This document shows, one piece after another, positions 10,381 to 23,800 of a stretch of 64,000 nucleotides of DNA. The stretch is from Nymphaea colorata (lineage: Eukaryota; Streptophyta; Magnoliopsida; Nymphaeales; Nymphaeaceae). Location: the NCBI RefSeq assembly GCF_008831285.2, contig NC_045147.1:16904854-16968853 (forward strand), read 5' to 3'. The position numbers and the translations under genes are program-made. Under the pieces are notes generated by a model. That model made no database searches, was not told the origin of the DNA, and worked only from the letters and a program-made list of their open reading frames with translations. The stretch's first letter is position 1. Each line of letters opens with the position of its first letter.

Positions 10381-13300
10381 ATCCTGTCCTTCGACGCCCT
10401 AAAGATGCCAAAGCACCTCCTCGTTTTTTCTCCCTTTTTCTTTTTCTTTTTGTCCTTCTTTCTTTTTTCTTCTTTTTCTTCTCTCTACGAGAATAAATAA
10501 ATCAAAACCCTGGAAAAATCTTCTGCCTCTCCGAGACTCGGTTCGGATCAAAAATCACTGAATCCAACTTACTCATACCTCGATTCAATGGGTTCGGGTT
10601 ATTTACATACCAGCCGACTCCGTCAGCTATGTTATGCTTTTTGGGGACTGAACTATAGAAATAATATATACTTTAGTGAGTTGATAACATGAACATTGTG
10701 TTATTGTGTTAATGTTTTATGAATCTGTTTTAAACATTGAGGTCAATTCATGGAACATTCAATCTTATAAACAAATTCATAAAACTATAACACGGTGTTA
10801 CTCTTACCAAACGCCCACTTAAACTCACAGTTTTTAAATCCAGAGTTTGATAGATAGAACCATGGATTTAACATAAATCTCATGGTAGATCCAACCCTCA
10901 TATTTGAGACCCAGGTAATCAAATGCCCCCTTAATAGTGCCTTGCCATAAAAATAGTGTGGTTAGATGGCTCGAGCTCCACCCGAGAGGGGAAGGGTTGT
11001 CATCTTACATAGGGCTTAAATGTACAAAGGACGTTGTTTTCTTCTTGGTTTGTACAAGTATTATATTTATACAGTTATCTGCGCGTGCGTGTAGCTAAGT
11101 TCACATTTTTCACTAAAAAGGGTCGTGCCTGAGCCTCGCACCGAGACATTTGATCATAAACACATTGTCTCCTCAAACACATGTTCATAGAAGACATGTT
11201 TCATGAACACAATAGTTTCCATTCTATAAAATTAGTATAATTATGTACGGCATTTGATCGTTGGATTCCATGAACATGTATAATTGTACCCTGTTTCTTT
11301 AACTAAAAACAAAGTATTCTTGAAATAGGAGTACTAACCATATATGTTAGAACACAATCATCTTTTTATCAAACACCAATCCGGTTCACAGCTCAGTGCA
11401 TCTAAGTTTCTTTGTTTGAACTTAAATCCTGGTTAAACTAACTCTAGCCTAATTAAAATCAGGTTGTCCTCCATTTAACCTTCTTGAATCACCCAGCCAC
11501 CAGAACATTTTATTAGGGATGACAGAGACTCTTACCAATAGCATGCTTTGTGAACCCTAGGAGTAGGGGGCACAACTACAAGAGGGAGGCAATGGCCTAT
11601 CTTAAGGGCGGTGGAATGAATTACTCTCCCTTAAATAAACAAACGGTTTCCTAAGTGACATGCGCTTTTGATATCTTGATCTCAATTCAATTTAAGTGCA
11701 AGCTATCGGCTCCATTATACTAGTTTTAAGTCCTTCTGTCTGTCTAACACCATGTTTGGTTCCATTGTCTAGTCTTAACCCTTTGGGTATGCTTTGTCCG
11801 AGTTTTTCAAACTCACCAGAAACAATGGAGCAACTACCCAATCTCATATTTGTAAGTTTCTTTCATTATTAAAAACTTTTCTTTGCTACGTTTCCATTCT
11901 GTTCATATAAAACTTAGATTTTCTTATTCTTTTTGCATTTCATGTTCTTGTTTCATGGATTTACGCTCATGAGATAGTTTTACCAACAAGTTTGACTATC
12001 ACAGTTAGACACCAGCATAGCGAGAGAAGAGTTACTGAAGTCGAGTCTCAACACTGTTATTCTGCAACATGAACTCTTGATACGTCGTTTTTTTTTTAAG
12101 GCATGGCAATTGGAGCTCGGTCAGGATTCACCCATAATGGCAAACTCATTTAGTGGTCTAATCTTTTTACTGCTTTCTGTTGTCAAAAAAAATTTCTTGA
12201 GGCTTTGGTCCTTTGGATGACACCCTCATTTAACCCAATTTTGTGAATGAAAAACAAGTTCCTGACGAGTTTTGAAAACTTGATTCCTGTGTTTGTACCC
12301 AAAACCCAATGTTTTGGGAATAACTGTGCCAAGGAGGAGGGATCGGGTTTTTCACTTCCTTTTACAAAACTATATTTTTTGAAATCCAGTTTTGATGTCA
12401 CCCAAACATTCGTAAAATGCCAACATTTTAAAGTGTCATCAAACAACTCCTTCATATTTGAAATTCGAAGTGCATAGTGGAGTATATCAGTTCTAAAGTG
12501 ATAAACCAATGCTATTTTTAGTACCGGCGCCTTCTAGTAGGAGGAAAAGTCTGGTCGCCTTGTCAAGGTTGATTCATCATTGTCCACAAATTCACCTAAA
12601 TCTTTTCAGTAAGTAAAACTATTCTATCGTCAGCTTTTGTCCACATCCTTGGTTTAACCAAGACACCCAATGTTTCTATTCTTTTTTTTCTACTTTTGAA
12701 TGTAAAAGGTCTACCTGATACCATTTACCGTTCATGCATGCATACAATTACAAGTTAATTTTTGCCACACTTTTGGTTAATTTTTGCCACACTTTTCCAC
12801 TTTTAAGTAAAACTAAGCGATTAAGTTGACAAGCATAATTCATCATCAATCATAACCTACCAAGAGCTTTGAGGTTTTTGGGGTACCCAGCTGGGTGGGC
12901 CAGGAGACAAACAATCACGGAATAAATTCTATGGGTGCTAGTCCTTAAAGGGGTTGGCACAATGACGAGGTGGAACTGATAGGGGACCAATTTACATTTT
13001 AAATTCTAAGTGCATTTAACCGTGCAGCAAAAAAAGAGCTACCAATGCACAAATTAGTGCAGAGAAAGGTGGCATCCCAGAACACCAAAAACAAACATTG
13101 TATCCTAAGAAATGAATAGTTGGATCGAAGCTTCAACCTTCAATCGAGTAGTGAGTCTCTCCTACCCACCCAAAAGTTCTATGGGTGTTAGGCTCTTACT
13201 ATTGCCAGTGCACACTATGACCTTCAATGAGGAGAATAGCCTTTACACTGCTGGATAAGTGATTAAGTATTTAAGCAAGAGTTGTTTCCCTAAGTGAAGT

Positions 13301-14500
13301 TCAAACAAAAAAAACATAACCTACCAAAAAATCATATACATATTCAACAAAGAAACCACGACCTACCAAAAAAAAGATGTGAGAAGGTTAGTAAAGCATA
13401 ATCGGGCCAAAACACATGCTAACTCCTCACATAATTAGTATACCAACCGAAACAGGACACGGCATGATAACTTTGTAATATGCATCCTCAAGTCAGCGTG
13501 TAAAAGTTATGCAGACAAAGGAAAGTAACTTGTGGATGTAGCAACTGTTATCAATTCTGCTGTGTCTTGTCCTGTCCCATATTTATCGTATTGACTCCTT
13601 ATCGAGGTCAGGCCATGCAAGGGCCAATGTGGGCCCTCCAAACGTCAGCTTATATGTGATATGGGATGCATCGCCTGACATTTGTATAAAATAATGTTTA
13701 ATATATATATATAATAAAATCGAATTAACCCGATACAATCTGGCAATACGTACTATTTTACAAGGTTCCGCAGACCAGATGAAAACCAATATCGCCGTAT
13801 ACTTGAGTTACTCTTAGACTGGTCGATAGAGTTGACATCACAATAATCTTCAATAGTTAATGGTTAGGGTCCAGCAGGTGAGCATGGGTATTTGAGGTAG
13901 AGGTGTATTAGCTCCTTCGATTCAGATCAGTAGCTGATAGGCAACCGGTCATTGGTTGGAGTGACATGGATGTCAACCCTCTCTTATTGAGTGAGATTAA
14001 TCTACTAACTAACATGCATTGAGGTTCCAAACTAGGTAGAGTCACCGCCATTGGAGCAAGGAAAAGGAAGGTCTTCAGCTCTCATTCAGACTGTGGGGGG
14101 TACTCTCAGTTCATCCTAATTACATTCAAAGTGAACTGAATGCTATAATTCTGATTGTCCATCTATTTAGCTGATGTAAAGACTCTTCATTTTCTCTAAA
14201 ATGAGAAAAACACTAACAACGCGGGTCATAAATGCCAATCTGGCCATTATCAACCTCAAGCATCCCTATCCACATCCTTCCAACGTTAAAGAGTTTCCAT
14301 CCCAAAACTAGATTTGGGTATTTTGTTAAGAATATCCTAGATACCACCATCCCCCAATAAACGATATAATCTGATCAAAGCAAAGTCTTGCACTCCACAT
14401 AAACGAAATTGCTTGTCTTCGTACATGATTCAACCGGTTGGTTCCTCGAAAGATGAAACAACGATCAACATGAGTTGAATCTCTGATTTCTTTCTGATGT
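10381..14500. other. Intergenic DNA between HSF and UBP genes
   Basis: AT-rich DNA on average, with only short frames (none above 110 codons). It includes a pyrimidine-rich stretch at about 10420-10480 next to the HSF promoter, a possible inverted-repeat element at 12208-12450 and a weak inverted decamer at 10918/11249. No gene or RNA is recognised. Confidence 0.6.
12208..12450. repeat. Possible small inverted-repeat element (MITE-like)
   Basis: The left end GGTCCTTTGGATGACACC and the inverted right end GGAGTTGTTTGATGACAC resemble each other over about 27 bp with mismatches, sharing the core GATGACAC. The element is 243 bp and AT-rich inside. I could not find a target-site duplication, so this is a tentative call. 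Confidence 0.35.
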
Positions 14501-14519
14501 GATGCGTGTGGCTATGTAA

Positions 14520-14527
14520 TATAAATA
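14520..14527 (+). promoter_or_regulatory. Candidate TATA box of the UBP gene
   Basis: TATAAATA is a perfect plant TATA word about 360 bp upstream of the UBP ATG. It is followed after about 230 bp by a GA-rich leader (14755-14780). If used, the leader would be about 330 nt long, which is long but possible. Confidence 0.4.
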
Positions 14528-14884
14528 GCACCTTCCCTTTTTGTATGGCGGGCGGCATGCCGCAGAGCTGTCATATGTCATCAGACAAAACCCAGGAAGC
14601 AAATTCGTGTCCCTTCGTTCGATGGTCAACCGGCAATCTTATTTCTATGAAGGGCAGATTGCTTTCAGAGCCACCATTCTTCGCGTATGAAAGGAAAGAG
14701 TTCCCATTTTTTCTTGAACTGCCTTCGGCTTTGATTCTTTGTTAATCACAGGAAAAGAGAGAGAGGGGGAGAGAGAGTGTGTTCATGAAGAAGCAGCAGA
14801 ATTAGGTGGGCGACCAAGGGAGAGCCAGAGAGGAGAGGGGTCTCTTGCATCCAAGAAAGGCGTATAGCTTCTCCTTTGATGGTC

Positions 14885-17800
14885 ATGGGGGTCGCAGGTT
14901 CGAAGCTAGAGAAGGCTTTGGGCGACCAGTTTCCAGAAGGGGAGCGGTACTTCGGCCTCGAAAATTTCGGGAATACTTGTTACTGCAACAGCGTCCTGCA
15001 GGTTATTTTCTTCGGCCCGTCCTTCGTTCTTGAACCCGAATCGCTGTTGATTTATTGCCTCGCCTTCTGAGATAGCTTGATAACTCTCCCGTTGCCTTCA
15101 TCGTGGAATGACCAATATTTTTTGGCATATTTGTAGTTGCTAAGGATCATGATGGGCGTCTGTTGAAATTGGGATTCTTATAATAACTTTTACTCATTTC
15201 CATTGGTGGGATTTCACGGAACCCCCTACATTGTTGCTTCCATTCGTTTTTGCAGTCTCACTGGTGCTCGCGTTTCAATTGACGCATGCTTGCTTCCTAT
15301 CTGAGATGTATGAATTATGTATTGAATTGTTGGACAAAATGAAGAGCAAATAAGGGTGTTGGTATTTCCTTGCCAAGAAGATAGGGAAAATCCACGTTAC
15401 TGTTGTTACTGGAAATAACAAGATTGAAACTTTTCCTTTTCTCCACGTGGTGTGTCGTTTTTTGGTCCCTAATGATCTTTCGAGTAGAGTTTGAAATTGT
15501 TCCAGTCCAATGACATTTAAACTGTTCAAACTTCATGAGGAGATTTTTTTATCTCTCCTTGTGGAGGCTAAGTAGGATAAGATTGAGTAAATTCCACAAG
15601 TCATTGGCAGTTGATTCACTGCAGTAGATTTATATTCAGCAGGGATTTTTATGGTGCAATTTACTTGTGGCCATGCATTTGCTGGTTGATAGTTTCCTTC
15701 TCCAAGTGCTTCATGACAATGAACACCGTTGCTTCTGTTACGCTTCAGGATGTAAACTTTTGGTTGTTGGTGGTTTCTCGTCTTTCTTGAAGATATTACA
15801 TGGGCTATAATTTGCATTTTGGTTGTGCTTTTGCAATAATTGTGTTGTTTTCTTTACCCATGTATCATATAGCAATAAATAGCTCAACTTAGTTCCTTTA
15901 TGCAGGCACTTTATTTCTGTGTTCCATTCCGTGAACAATTGTTAGAATACTATGCTAACAACAATAATTCGGGAGATGCAGAGGAGAATCTGCTAACATG
16001 CTTGGCAGATCTATTTACACAGGTACAGATCTGGTGGAATGGTAGTTGTATTTGATGTTCAAAACTATTTTTTTTTCTCCTTCTTTACTTAAGCTGACTG
16101 CTAGCTTTGCTTTTGTATGTATGTGAGTGTGCATCTGTATCTCTATATTTATCAAGAGGAAGATCTTGTTTAAGGATTAGCACAGAAATCATCATACTCA
16201 CTTGGCTTAAACCTAAAGATTCCGCCGGGCTTTCTGCATGATGGGCAATTCAAAATGACATTTTTTAAATCCATGTTTTGAAAATGTGGATGTTACTAAA
16301 TGAGACTAGGTAAGGTCCTTTGGAATTGCAGCTGACATTAGCTATATTTGGAGCTGTCTATCAGTTTGGATTTTGAATGCTGTCATCATTTATGGCTCTT
16401 AAAATCAATGGTGTAAGATTGATGCGAGGCTGCCTTTTTGTAACTGAGATTGCTTGGAGTGATGTATCTTGGGGTTATTTTCATTGTGAAAGTTCTTTCT
16501 TATATCAGCAGCCTGAGACTCTGAATTATTGTGCAGTATCAGCATCCAACTCTTTGTAGTCATCCTAAGTTTATAAGTTTTTTTGTGTAATGTAGTAGTT
16601 TGTATTTTATTAAGGCAAACAAGAAAAGATGGACATTGTTAAAATTTAGCCATCACATCCACCAGTACCCACATTGGAAGAAATAAAAATGCAAAAGGAC
16701 CGACTTTCTTCTTGAAGTATTCAAACTGGCTGCTCTCATCTCTCTAAAGCATTTTCAACTTTTGAGATTTCTACAGTATCCAGTTGTCCCTTTTACTCTG
16801 AGTAAACTCTTTCAGTCTGCCTATCCCTCATTATAAATGTACATTATTGCTTGGATTTGTAGTCCTCTGGGTCAGGTACCCATTGCGGAGGAACACAGAG
16901 CCAACTTTTGTACTGGGTACAATTGTGTACAATTGTAAGCTCTCGTGCATATCCAAATTACAGGACAGCCTTGTAATTGAATAAAATCCAGGTGTAGACT
17001 TGGTTCAAAAATCGCAACTGGCTAGAATTAATCCTGATAAATTGGACCATCTTTAGGTGTGTGATCTTGCTGTTGAGGTAAAGAAAGATAAGGCTGGGTG
17101 ATGCTAGTATGTAATTCAAAACCTGCACATATGCAATCTAGTGGAATGTCAATGTTATTGCAAGGAACTTCATTTTCAAAGTGCTATCTATGGGATGTGA
17201 TAGGTCTCTTCCAGAGGATTTTTTTCTTAAAATGGATTCTACAATTGTATCATGTGAATTTTATATCTGCACTTTATATGCTATCTTTTATGCCAAAAAT
17301 ATGGTTTACCTTATTTGTTTATTGAAATGTATTATTAGTGCTTTTATTTATTTTATGTACTCTCTTATGCTAGTGCCAAATATCGGTTCTTTCATTTTAT
17401 GCAGATAAGCTCTCAGAAAAAGAAAACTGGTGTTATTGCTCCAAAGCGTTTTGTGCAAAGAGTGAAGAAACAGAATGAGCTTTTCCGCAGTTGCATGCAT
17501 CAGGTATGGATGCCATCAGGTACAGGTGCACCGACAAATTTGCTGCATGATTTCCTCACCCTTCCTGGAAAGATCAATCAAGTTTTTCCACCTGTTGGTG
17601 CAGGATGCACATGAATTCTTGAATTTCCTATTAAATGAGCTTGCTGATATCCTTGAGAAAGAGTTACTTGCTGCACAAGAGTCTCCAGAGGCTTCATCAC
17701 CATTAGAAACTGCAAATGGAAAGCACACCCTTCAAGCAAATGGAACCCAGAAGGAGCCCCTGGCGACTTGGGTTCACAAAAATTTTCAGGTATTCTTTCT

Positions 17801-18994
17801 TGCTTGGCAGGCTGATGCTGTATTATGTCGTGACCAATGATTGTTTCTTCCACTGACTGGTTGGTGCTGCATCATTTTTTTTTTCAGGGAATCCTCACCA
17901 ATGAAACTAGATGCCTCAGGTGTGAAACAGTCACAGCCAGGGAGGAGACTTTTCTAGATTTGAGCCTAGATATCGAGCAGAACAGTTCCATCACCAGTTG
18001 TCTTAAAAATTTTAGTTCTACAGAGACACTCAATGCCGAGGATAAATTTTTTTGTGATAAATGTTGCAGGTTCAATTTCTTTCATCATTATCTCTATTAT
18101 TTCCATAGGATTGATAATTGGAGCTAAATTATGGATTCATTCTTTCTCAGTTTGATGGATCGCTCTCTCACAAACATTCGCTTTTATTTTAGAAGTTAGA
18201 ACTCTTGGTAGTTCCTGGGGAGCTTTATGTTTATCACATTGTCTATTTTGTGCATGTGTGTTGGTGTACCTTCCAGTTTACATTGGCATAAACCTGAAAG
18301 GCAGTACCCTTTTGGTGTTTCAGTACCTCTCTGATACATTTTATATTTGACGCTTGCAAAACAACCATGAATTCTGCGAGACATTGAATTGAAAATGTTA
18401 GGTTCCGTCCTAGTATTTTATGATTAGGAAAGTAACTATATGCCTCGAAAAAGTATCTTCTTAGCTAGCAGTATTTTAGTTACTGTATGCTTCAAAATGA
18501 TACCTCCTCATATGGCAGTATTTTACTTTTGGTTGCTTTTTTTTTCTTGTGAGATCTTTTGTTTTTTCTTAACCAGAATTACCATGTTCTGCAGCTTGCA
18601 GGAAGCACAGAAGAGGATGAAGATAAAGAAGCCTCCTCATATCCTCGTCATTCATTTGAAACGCTTCAAGTACATTGAACAGCTCGGTCGCTACAAAAAA
18701 CTATCATATAGAGTTGTTTTCCCTTTGGAGTTGAAGCTCAGTAACACCATGGATGATTCAGATTCCGAGTATTCTTTGTTTGCTGTTGTTGTTCATGTTG
18801 GTAGTGGCCCTAATCATGGTCACTATGTCAGCTTGGTGAAGAGCCACAATCATTGGCTTTTCTTTGATGACGAAAATGTGGAGATGATAGATGAGTCAGC
18901 TGTTCAGACATTTTTCGGATCAGCACAGGAGTACTCTAGCAACACAGATCATGGATATATCCTGTTTTACGAGAGCTTAGACTCCAGGAAGTAA
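14885..18994 (+). CDS. UBP3: Ubiquitin-specific protease, UBP3/UBP4 type
   Basis: USP-family (C19) cysteine deubiquitinase, the plant counterpart of human USP12/USP46. Arabidopsis UBP3 and UBP4 are redundantly needed for pollen development (established). Exons: 14885-15001, 15906-16022, 17405-17503, 17604-17789, 17888-18069, 18595-18994; 366 residues, close to the usual about 370. All introns are GT-AG and in phase 0 except the last (phase 2, inside CC|S). Cys box [12 protein letters not shown] gives catalytic C32. The His box NHGHY gives H310, and D325 follows in WLFFDDE. Paired cysteines CLRC and CDKC mark the zinc ribbon. The start [10 protein letters not shown] matches Arabidopsis UBP3 (MGAAGSKLEK), so I prefer 14885 over the in-frame ATG at 14879. 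Beginning MGxxxS, it also fits an N-myristoylation signal. The gene looks intact. The 3' UTR runs to about 19200. Confidence 0.96.
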
Positions 18995-19643
18995 TGCAAA
19001 GATTCCTGGGGATCTTCTCGTTTTTTCTCTTTCCCCATTTTGAAAGTCGTCTCAGAGGATCTCTGTGAGATGTGGAGGTGTTTGCAGATTCCTGTGTACA
19101 GACGATGGTGGAAGCACGCGGTCCTTTGCACGTTGGACAATGAGTGTAAATGGTGGTTTTGACAGTTCATATGTGTTTGTATTTAATGAAAATGTAGTTG
19201 CTTCATTGCTCTGAATATCAAATAATGCTTTTGTAGTTGCCATGTTTTTCTGAGAGCATGCAAGAATGGTATCTAATGCTTGGAGGAAAATATATGTAAC
19301 GTCGAAGCATGCAGATTGAAGCTCTGCTCTATTCTGTGGCTTCATAAACTGGAGCTCAGATCCTGCCATTGTCTTCTTCGAAAATGTACTAAAACTATCA
19401 GCTGCAAAGCAAAAATCCAAGCCCAGTGCCAAAGCGGAAGTCGTCAATGTCGTTGCGTATGGGCTCATATTTGGCCGATATGATATGGGCCCAAAATGCC
19501 CCTTTCCGAACACCCAATATGGCTATGTTGCGGAAGAAGCGGAGCGTGTCTTTCATCCGATCAAGCTCACAAAAAATCGTTAGAATGTAGCGGCAAATGA
19601 AGCTATTGTACAAGCAGCGATTTTTGCACTACGGGCAATAAGG

Positions 19644-19685
<42 letters not shown>

Positions 19686-20882
19686 TAATGGTCATAAAAC
19701 ATTAACAAATATTAAAATTAAAACACAGTAAATTCCGAAAACGAGTTTGACTACTAAGTTATGCCCATAGGCTTCGTTTCCAAAAGGTATATTCAGAAGG
19801 CAGGAACTCTATACGGACCTAGTGCTCAATAGATTACGAAAAAATCAAAAATGGATTTCAGCCAAAACCTAGGTGGTCTCTAGGAAAGTCCTTTAGTGCA
19901 GTAATTTCTATGGTAAATGAGCTCATCAAAGAAGAAATAGATGGATACCCGATACAGGTTATATAAAAAAATATTTGTCATTCAAAAGAAGTATGGTATC
20001 ATTCTAAATTGGATGTTGGCCATGACGAACAAAATGCCTACACCATTTGTAGGCGTGCAAGAGATTTCGGCCATGAGCATGGATGAAGCTATAGTTTCAC
20101 ACGTTCATCCGCAGCAAACTGCATTGTCGGACATTTGCATGTTTTCCAAGTCAGTCCCTTCATTTTCAAAGCATGCTCATTAGTCATTAGAACACGGCGT
20201 CAAAGTGCACGATCCCTCTAGAATCTAAACTACCAACCGCGATTGTTTTTCTATAAGGTTCTCTTGAGCTTGCTACCCTTCAACACCAAATGAGGTGAAC
20301 TGCGGAATGTCTATTCTTATTCTAAGCTAGCAGCTTGATCAAACGAAAAGGCTTTACAGCAATACAGTCCTTTCGTTTTGACAATACATCATATGAACCT
20401 GGAAAGGGAAAGAGAGCACCAAGGCACGACAAGCAAATTACATGAAGGCCACAAAAATATGACCACACGATAAAAACGCCGAATACAATTTTCATTGATT
20501 AAAATATAGACTATAGGGGACCTAAGAGATGTATCACCACAACATATTCTTGAGTAAAATAATGTTGAAGGAAGATAATAACATTGAATATCGTACATTA
20601 TACTCTTTTCTAATACATCAGACAAAAAATAGTCATCCATAAGATCGTATACCCTGTGACTAATCCTTGGTTGAAACCTCCAATTTGTTGCTACTCTTAC
20701 ATCAGGTAGTTGATTGTCATACTACCAGAAAAAATGGTTACAACACTAAATGATGTTACTGATCCCTCAAGCCAACGAAAAACACCCGAGCTAGAGATCA
20801 GCACTTCAATTCTTTCAAGGGAGCAGTCAATATGGCATGCGTTTGTCCATTTATATCAGAAACCAGGATCTATAAATGCAGC
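18995..20882. other. Convergent 3' flanks of UBP and TMEM135-like genes
   Basis: Between two convergent genes. The first about 200 bp are likely the UBP 3' UTR and the last few hundred the 3' UTR of the minus-strand gene. A GA microsatellite lies in the middle. The 153-codon minus-strand frame at 19052-19513 overlaps the UBP 3' UTR and matches no family I know. Confidence 0.55.
19645..19682. repeat. GA dinucleotide microsatellite
   Basis: Uninterrupted (GA)n of about 19 units following a short G run, in the intergenic space between convergent genes. Likely length-variable between individuals. Confidence 0.95.
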
Positions 20883-23800
20883 TCAAACAGTTAGAGATTT
20901 CTTATTCTCGTTTGCATCCACCTGAGTATCCTTTTTGCATGTTGAGGGGATCCCAAAAACCCAATCAAGTACATTCAGGTACTTTGAGCGGAAAACCTCT
21001 CGTTCTTGTGCATAACAATGCATTATGATGGCAGTTGATAGGCTAAATAAAACAACATCTGCCCTGCCAATTTCCTTAGATGGTGGGACCAAGCCAATAT
21101 CGGACATCCATGTGAAGAAGCTTTCGATTGCCCTTGCAAAGCAGTAGAGAGATATCTCCATCCGCCTACTCTTCTTCTCTATTAACAAAGCCAAGCCTGG
21201 AGGGAACTGCCCAAAGCACCAAAAGAGAGCACAAGCAGAATTCAGTGCTAAGGCCACAAAAAGAGAACATTCACTTCCTTAAAATTCATTCAGTTGAACA
21301 CAGAACTTGAGAAAGAAATAGGCAACTATCAACTTGAATAACCAGTGAATACAAACACATGAAGATCAAAGTAAAAACAAAATGTAAAGTTAAACAGATG
21401 AAATAACATAGATGATTTGTTTTTTACCGTTCCAATAGCAACCATTGGAATATTACACCTCTTGAAAATTCTGAAAAGTAGGCATGTCCATGTCCTAAAA
21501 TGCCAAAAGGGAAATAAAAATGTCAGAGTTACATCACGTTCTGAAGAAATATGTCATTCTTTCTTTTGTAATAAACATCTAACAGAGTTTTTATCTAGTT
21601 CACACTGGTAACATTCAGTACTTAAACTACATAGCCTGCAAGATGTAAAGCGATAAAAGGCATATTCTCCTACAGCAAAGTTCACCATAAAAATGAAAAT
21701 ATTAGTAAGAAAAAATTAAAGCAGGTGCTGAGACGAAGTGATATTAATCAGGCAAAATCCAACTCAGGTCATCTCAATTTGACACAATTTGTATGTCGAG
21801 TAGATCTGTTTGAGGACAAGAGCATCATCGTCAAAGGTCCCAGTTCTATTTTCAGCTGCCACTTTCTGTTCAGAACTTCAGATAGCCAATATGTAGGCAG
21901 GAAGAGAACAACCCCACACCAGATATCAAGGGATTTATTTCCCCAAAATTGACTCAGAGTCTCAGATATACCAAGAAAGACTCTCCAAAATATGGTACAC
22001 TAAGCAGCACACTTACACAATCTTGCTTGATACTCACAGGGTATTAGTGTTAGGGTACATGCCTAACCAAAGTGATTTAGGCCTGCGAGCTTCAACCTTT
22101 CAATGTGACCTTTTCCGAATTACAAGAGGAAAGGACATTTGCTTTATTAAAACTAGACCAGATCAATGACTTTAGGCTTACCTCTCCTGGTTGTCTTCTG
22201 TAATTCCACCTGGTCAACCTATTCCCAAGAGGGGAAAAAATAACTGGACCAGTATTTTCTCAAAATGGAATCGTACAATAGCCAATACACCTCAACCATA
22301 TTGCTAAGAACAAGCACAAGTATATTCAGTCCAAACAACAACACACCATATCATATTACACCATTGATGTACAAAACGTGCAATTATTGCTCTGGAGGTA
22401 GAGCAACCAGCAATCCATTTCTGTCCACAACTTCTAACACTATATCTAGTGAATGAAAAGAAATAAAGAATTTATGACCATAAGAAAATGGAAGTTAATC
22501 TTGTATCGGGATAAAAAACTTACCAAGCTGATGCACAATATGCAGAAAGAAACAAACTGGACCGTGCAATGCCCAGAATGCTCTTCCCAATGAGACTGTA
22601 GGGCCTGCATTGAATTGTCAAATGGATTAATGCCCACATCGCATCAAATATTTATTGCCCCACTCTCAAATGACATTTTAACACAAGAAATAAAACAGTT
22701 CTCATTATCATGTCATGAATTCATGATCAAACTATGATTAACACAGATTTTTTTAACTTCTCTAACTCTGAAGAAGTCCTAAAACCATAACATGGTCAGC
22801 TTATGCAGCTCCAACTTGTTTGACATTTTCTTTTCCAAAGAAAAGGCAGATGTTCCACAGACAAATAGCAACTTGTGATCCATTTTCCAAGAACAAAAAA
22901 TTAATAAAATACAAGAAGCAATATATATAATCAACAAAAAAATATGAATTTCTTGTGCCAAACCTACATTTACAAATGCATGATATGTTAACCACCAGAT
23001 TGATGCCAAAGATTCCAGCAAATCTGGGAAGTTTTGAGCAACATCTATAACCAGCCCTTGCCAGTTGATTGTTGAATATTTGAGTAATTTCACTAATAAC
23101 ACCACTGGTAAATGAGTTGCATGGCATTGTGTACATGGATTTTTGTTGTATAACTCTGAATCAGCAGGAGTCACTCCTTTCACTTAAGCATTTCGACAGG
23201 ATCTCTTACAACAGGACACAGAACAAGGGACCATTTTCCACAAGCAACTAATACCTTCTCAACAACCCTTGCCTATGGACTATCAGTGCAGGAATCAAAT
23301 AGACGGGGATATAAACTGGCAATGCCCTTCCATAAGCCTGAAGTAAGAAAGTGATTGTATGAGCAGCACATGACTGATTCCCATGCACAATCTGAAAGCG
23401 CACACCAACAGCATTAATGTCTGAAAAACATTATTACAAGAAAAATACATCACATTATGATGGCACATGATATGTGTAAAAGACCTTGTGATTATGTGCA
23501 TCCTCAGCTGCATTACAAAATGCAAATGATCAGCTTACAAGGAACTCAAGGAATGGCTAGAAATTGGCTAACCAAGATATCAACACTAATGAGTTGGTCT
23601 TTAGGCTTATATATCCACATTCTTGAGGCACGTAAGGTTGTTAAACAGTGACATCTCAACCAAAACAAAGAACAAACTTAGAAACAAACAGATATTTGCA
23701 AAGTAATGCAGATGAAGTTCCAATATAGCCCACTTTATTGACATCTAGTACTTAACTGTACATACTCTCTGAGTAAATCAGACAACAATAAAGCTGGCAA

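Noticed and set aside
10918-11258. Inverted decamer ATCAAATGCC at 10918 and 11249
   Set aside because: Short match without target duplication or extended inverted ends; could be chance or a badly decayed element.
19052-19513. 153-codon minus-strand frame near the UBP 3' end
   Set aside because: Overlaps the probable UBP 3' UTR, no family match, no splice partners and no promoter-like context.
22779-23183. 134- and 111-codon minus-strand frames in TMEM135-like intron 5
   Set aside because: Considered as a missed exon, but exons 5 and 6 join in frame and in agreement with the family without it; composition is intron-like.
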